From Apteryx mantelli (Eukaryota > Chordata > Aves > Apterygiformes > Apterygidae), in NCBI RefSeq assembly GCF_036417845.1, contig NC_089980.1, forward strand, positions 62,742,501 to 62,806,500: a DNA stretch of 64,000 bases, given 5' to 3'. The position numbers and the translations under genes are program-made. Under the pieces are notes generated by a model. The model saw nothing but the letters and a program-made list of their open reading frames with translations, made no database searches and was not told where the DNA came from. Of this stretch, positions 22,001-34,000 are shown one piece after another (within the stretch, counting starts at the first letter, position 1; each line of letters starts with the position of its first letter).

Positions 22001-25000
22001 AAGATAGCACAGATGTTTTTCAGTAAGATTGGGTTGGGTGTATTTAAGCATGACTTCTTTCATAACTGAGTGCCACAAGACATTATAAGTGGGCAGAGAA
22101 ACTCCACATTTGTTTGAACTTCCTTTCAACTCCCTCTTGCTTTTCTTCTGTAACCAGTCAGAAGTTTTCTTCAAAATGCTGCCCCATCTGCTGCATGCCA
22201 GGGCCCTTTGTGGGGCCAGCTGAGGTTGCTGGGTTTTTACACTGCTCTTGAACTCATTCATTATATGGTTGTAAAGCTGCCATGACTTTGTTTATAAAAG
22301 CAGGCTGCCAGCCGCCAGTTGTGACTTTGTGCAAATATGGTTTAAGTCCTCCTAAGGCAAAGATAAATTCAGCATGCTTGCTAACATTATATTTTTATGT
22401 TTTAATAAAGTCATAATAATGCCAAAGGTGACTGAGCATTTTTTATGGGTGAAGAAAAAAAATCACTGTGGAAAGTCAGCTCTTTGTGGGGAAAAAAATT
22501 CTCTTTTTGTTACTTGAAGTTAAAGAGAACTTTGCTATTCATATCAGTAGAGTCAGAAATTCAATCACAGAGCCCATGTTTCCAAAGATACACTATCCAC
22601 AAACTCTGGAGAAAGTTTTTTAACTAACTCCCCTGACATTTTTATCCCCATCAAACTACATCTCACTTTTTTCTGCAATAATTTTTAAAGATTCCTCATA
22701 GCACAGACACAGAATTCTGCATATGCTTAACTCTGCACAGGAAAGTATATCCATGCATGTAATATATAGGTATGTAAGTTTATATATATATACTATAAGT
22801 ATATATGTATAAGGAGAGGTTTTATTTTGTTTCATGACCCACTCAAGAAATAGTTCTTACTCAGCTGGCCACAGCCCATTCCCCTTTTAGACAGAGACTA
22901 AAAATGAAGAAAATTGCTTGAAAAAATACATGCCAGGATAATTATGAGCAACTGGAAAAAAGAGTGTTACAATTTGCAATACATTTAATGGGTTCTGGAC
23001 AGAGCTGAACTGTACCCATGTCACAGAGCAAAAGAAGAAAAAGTTTATCTGTTTTTATGCAAAGGTCAGCTGTGGTTTCTGTGTGCCAATAAAAATGCAG
23101 GGCTGTTACATGCAGAGCCACATAAGGGACATGGCCAGTGCAGTTGTTACAGATATGTTTGAAAGTCCTAGCCAAATGCATTGACGGACAACGTCTCTCA
23201 CTTCTCCCTGTCTCTCTACACATGCACCGCTTTGCTTGAAATTCTGGAGATAGTTATGTAAAAGCAATTCTGACGTCAGTTAATGTGAGACATACACTTG
23301 ATCCCCTACTAACACACTTCTTGGAGGTGTTCTCTCTCCTCTGGGCACAGCACCAAGGATGACAGACTTTGTATATTGGAAAGGTCCCAGGAATAGATCC
23401 AGCATGGATCTGGATGTGTGGAGGAGGTTAATAAGCTGCAGCTGTGAATGGCTTAAGGTCACTAGCAGGGAAATTTCTGGAAAAAAACAAAAGTGACTTT
23501 AAAAAAAAGAAGTAGGGAAAGACACAAGTGTCTGCTCCAACATGAGACTTTGAAAATGCTGATATTTAGTGTAGGGAAGCAGGTCGAGGAATGCAGGGCT
23601 GAGTGTGAAGGGAGACGGGCGGCAACACAGCGATCCCCTTACGTGTCTCAGGCCACACACAGCACCAGGTAACACCGACCAGGACAGAAGACTCCCATTT
23701 GCCTATCTGTCCCAGGCAAGAACAATGAACAGAGTTACTCTATTCTCCCTCTTCAGTCAGTCTTTTCAGTTTGTTTCTCTCTTGATGGTTTCAGTCTGCT
23801 GTCCTCCTAGCCTAAGATGCTATTCTAGTGGGGCTGGCAAAGCTCATTCTGTTTTGTGGGACAGCTGAAGGTGAGATCTGAAGGTGAGCTTTCCTAAGCT
23901 TGGTTCATACCACAGAGACGCCTTGGTGTTCATTGGTAAATGGTTCACTAATTGCTGGCCTAGCCTCTTACAGCTCATAAAAACCCCTTCCATCATATTG
24001 CTTCACTAATCTACCACAATCAAATCTTGTATATCCTGTTTCTTGGCAAAGAAAGTCATATACAACTTCTTCGCTGACAGTCCCTCTCCTCATCATTAAC
24101 CTTTGCCTGCTCCCTTGAGCAACATAATATTCAGAGAAACTCCACTGCAGCAACAGTATGGCAGTAAAACAGATTGCATATGAGTAAAGCAGCTGGCACT
24201 GGAAATGTTTATTTCAGCATACTCATCTCTGTTCATATGTCTAGTTTTGACTTTACAAAATCATTAGCCCAGAGTCATATATCCCAAGAGGTATAACATA
24301 AATTCATATATCCTAAGAGGTATAACATAAGTTAGGGCCCAGCTTCTCTATGTAACATGTTGTGTGATCTTTAAATTGTCAAAACTGTCATTAACTGTTA
24401 TTAACATACACTTAATAAAGTGCAAAGGTAAAGGAATATTGGTATAAATCAGTTGATTTATACCAATTCCTGGCCATTTCTATATTTCTTCTGTTGCCAT
24501 GCACCTCCTTCTGTGTGTACTTCATGCAAGGACTAATTTTATAGCAGGAATGGTCTTGAATAAGCAGAGCTGCTTAGGCTGGGTGACTGATTTAGGAATT
24601 CTGCTTCTTACCAGATAAATAAAATCATGCGTATTTGAGAAAAGCTATCCCATGTTGAAAGAACAGAGTGCCAGTCTTTACTGCTTGGGTTTCATCCAGA
24701 ATTACAGTGCAGGATTTTGGTACAGCTTTCCACTTTTTCAGATGAGCTGGGTTAAATTCCCAGGTTGTCCCTTGCTAAAGAACTAGGGAAGATATCAACC
24801 TGTGAGACCCCAAGTTGCCAACCACTCTTTACAAAGCACACATGTCATGCTGTCCCTTCGTGACACGGTGGGACACATCAGTCCTCTCCAAACATTGCCA
24901 TCCCAAAGTCATTACCTTTAGCCTCAGTGAAAATCTATGTAGAAGTCACACATGTTAATTATATTTTTATATATGTAAAGACATATGTATATGCATTGTA

Positions 25001-28000
25001 CTGATAAGCAGACATTTTCCATAAGCAGTTTCTTTTCAATATGAAAATAACAGTCTTTCTGAAATACTCTTAATGTTTTCGGTATGCTACCTCTGCACTG
25101 CAGTCTGCTGGTAATTTGCAGGTGCTTTCCTTACTTCAAATAATTATTAGCATTTGGGCTTCAGAGCTAGTTTGTTAAGAAAAAGTCATCCCACCCACAT
25201 CTGTTGCTATCATTTGACCATCTGACCAAATATAGTCTAAAGGCAGGCAGTGCTACCAGACACAGAACAAGACCACGGAAAGTGCTGTAATGACAGGACA
25301 GTGTTGTTTGAAATGCATCAGTCCTTTCAGCTCTGTCAAGACCACTTGGCAAAGGACTGCAGTTCTAAGATATATTCTCCTATTTTGTAAATAGTGATCT
25401 CAGACAGTGCATTACCTATTTTGAATTTTAGGGCATATTTTTCCCCCTTTTAGGATGGCAGAAAATTTATATTTAAATTCAGATTTTCTACTAGATCTTT
25501 GCTTTGGGATGTAGAAGGAAGTTCTAGTAAAAGAGTCGTGGGAAGCAAGTCCTGCTGCCTCCACTCGCTCTGTGAGTTCTAACTGCAGCTACTGGCCCTC
25601 ACACTAGTTTCAGATATGTCCTATAAGTCTTTAAGAAAGTGTTGCAAGGAAAGACTGGATATATTGTTTTGCAAAATCTGCTTTTCAGCCCACGCCTTTC
25701 CAGTCAATTCATTTTTATCCACTTGCAATTAACAAAATTGATATGGGACAGACAATCTCACTCTGAAGCGACACTTCAAGAGGGTTACCCATCATGCAAA
25801 GAGAATGCTTCTTCACAGAACTGAATGTTCAAAAGTTTAAGAGAGTTCAGAAAAAAAAATAGCTTAAACAGATGATAGTACCTCTGAGTAATGTGGTGAG
25901 AGATATTTCCCATTGTGTTTTGCAATGTCATGCATGATTTTTAATGCCTTCTCCCCCTTTTTGCGTGTCAGGAGCCAGCGTGGAGATTCAGGAACTGCCC
26001 TGTAAGAACACAGAAGACATTAATAGGGGTTTTGCCCATTAACTTCATCAGAAAACCAAAGTCCTTTGCCCTTTGCCTGTTTTTATACCCAAGGCACTGA
26101 TTTTACAGTTTTGGGGAGACAGAAACTCTTTTGTGGACTGCCTTTTCTAGTCAGTCTCCAACTTGCTCTGTAAAATATTTCATTCTTGTGGTCAAGAAAT
26201 GAGAAAATAGGCTATATCAATATTCTGCAAAGCTGAAGAATAAGAAGTCTAACTATTATATCTGCACAGTGGAAGTGAAAAGTACAATATCTGACAAGCA
26301 AATAGGATGATTCCTGCAAAACAGCAAAGAACTAATGAAAGTCAACAGTGAACACATGTAGCACTTGAATAGGCTGGCCAGAAAACTTCTAGCTGTATCA
26401 TTACAAGATATACACACACATGCTCAAATGTAAATATATTTTATAAATGGAACCCTTAGCACTACTATTGATTGGTGCTTTGGTGTATACTGAGCCTATG
26501 ATTAAGATGACTCACAATTTAAAAATGCATGACAGGCATTGTGCAAGGAAACAGTACAATGTGTAGGAAGACATGTGGCTTAGCTTCTTTGGATTCAGCC
26601 CACAGGATGGCTGCACCACATTGGGATGGTCATCGAGACACAGTGCTCTGCTTCCTCATTAGCCATAGTGCCCCCAACTAATGGAACCTGTGGGACAAAT
26701 CCAGGCTTGAATTGAGCGTGCAATTAAAGGTAAAGGTGAAGTCCATGGCTGATGCAAAAAAAACTTTGGGAAAGTCACACAGGTCAGCAGACTGCTCTGG
26801 GCTAAGCAGGAGCAGAGCAGAGTTCTGTGAAGTACCAACCCAGCTGTTGCGAGAGGCAGACCCTGGGCAGAAAAATAAAAGTAACATGTGTCTGTGATTC
26901 ACTTAAAACAGTTAAAAATTAAATGACAAAATCAACAAGAACATAAGTATCTTCTTGCTAATCTACACCATTTTGCACAGTGGAGACTCAGGTCCACAGC
27001 TGGGGTCTCAAGGTGCTATAATAGCACTGTCAATAAATAATAATAACAGCAATGACTGCAATGTTACCAGTAGTAGAGCAGGAAAAGGAAGTTGGGCAGT
27101 GAAATGGCCAGCTGGATACCCTGCCAGTTGGGAACCCAATATGCAATTCCAGGGAGAATCATAATTCCCAGGGTGAAGAACATCTGTATCACAATCCCAA
27201 TGATCCGCTGGTCAGAACCAACGATCTCCGTCACTGAACAGATAGAAAGCCAAAATAAACAATACAGAAAGAAAACTTACTGAAAGGAAAAATATCAGCT
27301 GTAGAAACAAAAGGAACAATAGTCCTGTATCAGATCACAAGTCTATCTAGTCCATTGTCTTGCCTAAAGCAGTATAAGCATTTCACAGAGGCTGGCCAGG
27401 GCAAGCATGAGTAGTACTTCCCCATCCACTCACCTACTCTCCTTCGGTCTGTAATACAGAAACTTCCTGAGCCAGAGCTTTGGTAAATTGTTATCACTGT
27501 CCCTGGCACAGTTTTGGCCCGTGCTTCAGACCAGGGGATCACCCAGGACAGGGCTGCTCCTAGCAGGTAATTTGGACAAGGCTTCTGCTGGGAAAAGAGT
27601 TTCGCCATACCATGCTGGTTGCCTTGAGGGCCAAGGAATGGTTCCCAGCCTGTTTTATTTACTAGTACAAACACAGCCATTTTTAATCTCTTGTTGGATT
27701 TTTTTTAATTTGTGAATGTGTCTAACTTCTGAAACTCATGCAAACCCATATTTCAAGCAATATCCCATGGCCGTGAGATCCATAGCTGAAGCATGAAGCA
27801 GTGCCTCCTTTGGTTTGTTTCAAACCTGTCACTGATATCTAGCCTGGCAATGTCAAGTCACTGTCAAGCAGAGGGTTTTACCTTGGTTTCTAATACACAG
27901 AAACCATTTTAAAAAATTTTACTAGAGGAAACACAATTTTACAAGCAACAGCGGTTCATTTCAGCTGGCAGTGCCACTATTTTCATTGACTGCTCATCAT

Positions 28001-31000
28001 GTCTGCACTTCACCCAGGTAACCTTATTGCCCAAAGGCAACTGCTTCAGTGTTGGCCTGGGAAGACGTGGGTTGAACATAAATTCCAGAGAGATTCTTGG
28101 GGTGACTGGTCATGCCAAAGCCCAGATCGGTAGCTGGGGAGGTGTATTACAGTAGCCATGCCCCTGTGCAGCCAAAGCAATGATTTGTATGTTCCTCTTA
28201 AAAGATGTTAGGACACTCTGTGTGGTCCCAGGACATAGGAGTAGGTCCATGAAAGGATTTAGACATAGTATCCGCTAACCTTTTGCCACTCAGCCCCCAA
28301 AATGACCACCACACTGTCTCCCTTATGCATGCCAAGAGTTAGGTGTCTCAGAAGAGGAGTCAGAAGAGTGCGCCCATGGAGCAGGACTGTGCACAGAGCC
28401 GTACGCCCTTTCCCTCTCCAAGATTTTAGACACCTTGCTTAGGGCTGCAGAAATACACTTTCCCTCAGGAGGTCTTATCTTTGAACCTTTTCCTAAAGAT
28501 AGGTAAAATGTGTACTATAAAATGAAGAAAGAAGCCTTCCTTTCTTTTGAAACTTGGCTATTTTAAGGAAACAATTGGTCTGTCACAAAATATTCTGGCA
28601 GTTACAGCACTTGCTGAAGTTTTAGGATAAGATCTGTATTCAGGTCTCTCCTTAATTTAAAATTATGACATATGCTTGTAAGTGTGGGGGAAAACAGATT
28701 GTGTACCATCTCCCCAGACCCTGGACCTGAGCTGCTCAGCAGTGAAACTTTGCCCAGAAAACTAAAGTGTTTCTGGGATTTAGATAGTGACAGGGCTAGA
28801 CAGGAGTCTTGATGAAACAAGTTTGCATGTAGGTCACTACAGTATTCCTGAATTTCACTGTAACTGCTTATGCCTGGTTCCAGTAGTGTTCTCGCTCACC
28901 TACTATATCCAGCAATTTAAAAGCATTGCAGCCCTCACAGACTACAGAGATGATCCAAATTTCTTCACTACATAATAATGTTATCACTGTGTTTTGGATT
29001 GTTGCACGTTATTGAAGGATTGATCTTCTTTTTAAGTAAATCTGATATGTCCTCTTTAGGAGGATGTCCTCCTTAACACCATGCCACCTCATGCTCCAGA
29101 AAGGAATTGGAAAGTTTCCCTTTCTGAACCTGGCAGTCATTCAAGATGTCTTAACAACACCCTTTTCTCATGAAAAGTAAGCTTGTTATGAGGGGTTCGC
29201 CCTCACTGGGCCATGACTACATCACCTATCAAAGAGTCTGGATCTCTGCTGATTTGACACAATTTATAAAAAAAGCTTTCCTTCCCTTTCCCTTTTCAGG
29301 AAATGATAATCCTAATATGGATCCTGGTGTACAATATGTCCAGTCTGGCACTAAGCAAAGCCTCCCTGCTAAAGAATGAGGCACAGTCATCCAAGTGTCT
29401 GTTCTCTCCATGAAGAAATGCAGTTAACTCCTGTGACGACCTGTGGAAGTCGTTCAGACTCTGCCAAAATAAGCAAAGTCCCTGTTAGGGTATCCTGTTT
29501 GATTCCTGGCTTGCTCAGTAGATTTTGTCCAATGTGTTAATCTCTATATAATAAGGAAACCTTTATATACACACATTCTGCTTCTCCACCTTGTAATTAT
29601 TTATATTTTTTCTATAAGTACCCTGTCCCTCCCCATCCAGGTCCATAGATTAGACACCCATAAAAGACTTCATTTAGTATCAACAGAAAATGTTGCATTG
29701 TTACTGTACTGCCTACGGCCAGCTGCACACAGGCATGTTCATGTACTGGCAGAGGGAAGGGGGTGTCAAAGGAGAATTTAGATAGTTCTGAAAGACAGTT
29801 CATTCTTGTTAGTCCTTCCTCAGTCCTCACTCCTCTCCATGGAATCCAACAAATTCAAGCAGGCATATACACTGCTGGTCATTTCCATCTTGTAGCAGTA
29901 GTGAATATTGTGGAAAGTTCACATTTGCTGCCATGCTAAGAAGCCACCTCGTTACTAGTAAATTAGCAAATATTGCCAAGGAGAGAAACTCTACTGCCTA
30001 TACTGTTTAGCTGCTGGAAGGGCTGCTGGCGTGGTTCAGACACAGGCCAACAGGCGTTTCCCCAAAGATTTGGTTCAGGCATTAGCCCCGACCAGGGATC
30101 GTGTCAAGTGACAATTTGCATGCAACCACCTTGTCTTGGAGAATAAAAGCATTAAATAGGATGGCCTTGGGTTGCTCATTGCCTGCCAATCTCAGGGTCA
30201 GCACTTTGTTACAGGAAAAATTTATTTTCAAGAACAGACAAAGCCAGACACCTTGTTCACCACCCTTCACTTTCCCTAACAAGAAAAGAAAGAAAGTAAC
30301 AGCTCTCACCGATCACATAGCAGGTCATCCAGGTTCCCTTGCTAAACACACCTTGGAGAAAACGGAAGATCAAAAATACAGTAAAGTTTGGTGCGAATGC
30401 AACTATGATACCACATATCCCAACCCCAAGGCAGGAGAGGAGATAAATGAGGATTCTGCCATATCTGTTGAAAAAGGGAAAGAAAGTGAAAATTATTAAG
30501 GGCCACAAAAAAGGCTTTTTTCCTGGCATCTCATTTCAATGCTAGATTCAAAAGTGCCTTTTTGAGATCTACCTTGCTCCAAAGGGAGGCTGCCCAAAAC
30601 TTTGTAGTCTCGGCTTTTAGGATATGGGACTGTTTTCTCTGTGGTAATTATCACTGCCTTTATCTCACTAATTTTAAAACTGATGATGAGGACAGGCCCC
30701 CTTTTATTTAGAAAACAATTTTTTATTCTTTTTTGCAGCTAAACTAACAGCACAAATGTTACAGTTTAGAATTTTGATGAAGTTGAAACAAGGGCAACTT
30801 TTGTTGGAGATTTCTGTTTTCACAAATTAATCAACTGGAATTCCAGTCAGCTCTGTGAGGGTAAGCCATTTCTTCTTTAATTACTTTATCTAATTTTCCA
30901 GTGTTTTGTTTAGGCTTAAGACCACCTGGTTTTTAAATCTGCTTTAGGTATTCATGAGTCTCATTTTCCAGCAAACAGAGCCATTATTAATAGGTGTGCC

Positions 31001-34000
31001 CAAGATAAACCCTAAGTCTGAAAAAAAAATCCAAATCCTTCCATAAATCTTCATAGCAAAGTGTCTTTGGAACAAAACTACAGTTTCCATTTTGATTAAA
31101 CTTCTTTCTGCTGTTCAGAAGAGACTGTGAAAACTGTTGTAGTTGTTTATCTTGCCAAAAAGTATTTGAGAGAATATTTTTTGTTCATTCTTTTCAAAAG
31201 GTTCATGTGAATAATTTTTATGGGACAAAAAATCAGAATATTTTGAATCAGTTCAGCTCTTCCAGCTCTCAAGAACACAAGCATCTAATGCAGTACATTT
31301 CCCAAGTGCTATCACATATGACATCATTATATTGTACTTATATTATGCTTAATGCATACGTACCCTTAGAGATATTATTTTATTTTAATAAGTAGTTGTA
31401 ATATTTCTAATCTTACACAGTCTTGAGGTACTAGTATTACAACTGTCCAGCCAGACACTGAGCTGCGATGTTTTAAGTTAACCAGTGTCATGAGATCTCT
31501 TTTACCTCCAGCAGATGACTATAACCCTTAGAAAAATCAAGCTTTTCCTGCAAGTATTTTTGTTTGCTAGCTCAAAATTTGTTATCTGAGATGACATTCT
31601 AGGTAATTCTGCAAGCATTCTTGCCTCCAAAGAAATCATACTTTAAGATGTTATTATTATCACTACTACATATACCAAATAAAAATAAAACAGGCAAAAA
31701 GGACATATTTTAAGGACTGAAGAAATATGCTCTATCAGTGAAATTGCCGGTGGTGCTCTCAGGCATTGCATAGGTTGCCTACCATTAATGATCAATGCAA
31801 AGCACAAATCAGGCTCCCTCCTTTATTCTAAGGGCAGGTAGATCTTATTGGCATTCCTTGTTCTGGGGCAAGTCCTCAGCTCAGGGCTGAATATCACCCA
31901 CATTTTTTCACTGATATTCATCCAACTCTAACAAAGTGAAAGACTGACTGGAGCTATGACCTTGGTGGTCAGCACATGAGGCCAGTGTCTGAACGGAGAG
32001 AGTTACCATACTGAGCTCCTTCCTTCTTTCCCCAAGTAGCTGCTTTCTTCATCAATGGCCCCTGTTAAAGGTCCTCCAGTAAATACCAATCCAGAAAACT
32101 CCTCTGAATGCTTCCTTTTCATTTCTGTGTCCTTCTGCCCTTCCTAGGTCCAGATGTGCACAGAAAATACTGGAAACCACAAGAAAGATTCTTTTCACGA
32201 CTTTTTAAAGTCCAAACAAGATCAGGAAGTACCATCACACGTAGTTTCCAGCCCAAAAGGAAGTGAAGATTACATTAGCTGGGTTTCACAGAATCACAGA
32301 ATCACAGAATCGCTGAGGTTGGAAGGGACCTCTGGAGATCATCTAGTCCAACCCCCCTGCTCAAGCAGGGTCACCTAGAGCACATTGCACAGGATTGCAT
32401 CCAGGTGCGTTTTGAATATCTCCAGAGAAGGAGACTCCACAACCTCTCTGGGCAACCTGTTCCAGTGCTCTGTCACCCTCACAGTGAAAAAGTTTTTCCT
32501 CATGTTCAGATGGAAGCGTCTGTGTTTCAGTTTGTGCCCGTTGCCTCGCGTCCTTGTTTCATTAACAAGGGATGTTTATCCAGAGTGAATTAAACCTCCA
32601 AAGTGCTCATGCGCACTTATTGCAAGTCACGCTACAAGTGATTCAGTCTCCACAAGAGTTGAAGGACAGTAGCGCTTATACTTTACCTGTCTGCAGCGTA
32701 GCCTAGAGTGAATGCACCAGCCAGAAATCCCAGATTTAGGATAGCCTGCGTTAGATCTAGCATCCAGGCATTGCTGCACACAAGGTTATACTGTGGGAAC
32801 AAGGAAGAGGTATAAACACCCCCAGATCCTCAGAGCAAACCCTTCTCGAAACTGCAAAGGATGGGGAAGGGAGCAGGACAAGGCAGGGCAGGGTAGGCAG
32901 GGCTGGGAGGGCAGGTCAGGCAGGGAGGGCAGGGCAGGGCAGGGCAGGGCAGGGCAGGGAAGGGAAGGGAAGGGAAGGGGAAGCACAGCCCTAGAGAGCT
33001 GCAGCATTCTTCAAGCTATTGCTAAGATTGCAGGAGAGCTTCTCCTTGCCAGAAGGATGCTGTGTTTTGTGCATCAGTTTTCCAGATATGGACAAAGAAT
33101 CGCTGTTTTGCAGATGAAACACAACAGTGTCAAATCTGTTACCAAGGCAAAGCCATGACTTTGTTTAGTGCAGAATAAGGGCACACAGCTATAGCCAATG
33201 AAAACATCAGCTTATAGAAATAGTTTAATTATTTTTTTTAGTGTCTCCTGGATAAAACCAAAAACATGTTGCCTCTGAGGAAACTGAAAATGCATCTCAG
33301 ATCAAATTCAAGCACATTTAATATGTATTTTCTTGCTATAGCTTTTCCAGACTCTTCTATCCCTTATACTCCAGTAGCTATAATTGCCCAACAAAACATT
33401 ACATTGGTGCATGCCTGAAGAATTCATTAACAGGGTTGGGGATGGGGATGGGCAGGAATGAAGGGAAGGGGGTAGTGGGGAAGAAGGAGGAAGAGAAAGA
33501 GACTAAGAAGAAAAAAACAGAATGAAACTAAAAATAAATTTGTTATCCAGACAGTATGTCACTGGAAATTACTTTAGAGGCTCTTTGAGAATAAATGAAT
33601 ACCAACTGCTGCCTACCAAGTTCTGCAGGCCTTCCAGCGTTAGGAAGTTTTGATCCATACCTAGGATAACCTTAGGAGTAATGCGGGTTCAGGAGAAAGG
33701 GAAGTAATAGATAACAGCAGTTTCTACCATTTACCCTAAAAAGACCTTTTCACTGTTGTCTGTGAGCTGCAAGAAATTATTTTGTCACTAACAGGGTACT
33801 GGTTCCTGAAGCACACGCGTATTTGTCACCAGGATACATATCAGTAAAGGTGCTCAAACACTGCACTCGGAAGGGGTGGTTTCATGGGTGTTTAAAGAGA
33901 TTAAAAACCTCTTCTGCCATTCATATTTCTCCAGATTTTAAAATATAGTACCGTGAGCCTAAATTTTATCTTCATCCATTTGTCTGCTTTAATGTCCAGT

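Larger units (their letters stand above)
20412..25881 (-). other. SLC22A3: SLC22A3 intron 5
   Basis: The intron is about 5.5 kb. It contains a TA-rich run (22779-22811), a 29-bp tandem duplication (24275-24332) and a near-perfect inverted repeat (24438-24467), listed separately. The rest shows no recognised gene or transposon. Confidence 0.65.

Noticed and set aside
32793-33158. Open frame rich in Gly, Gln and Arg (GQGRQG) on the + strand
   Set aside because: It is a direct translation of the pentanucleotide array and not a gene.
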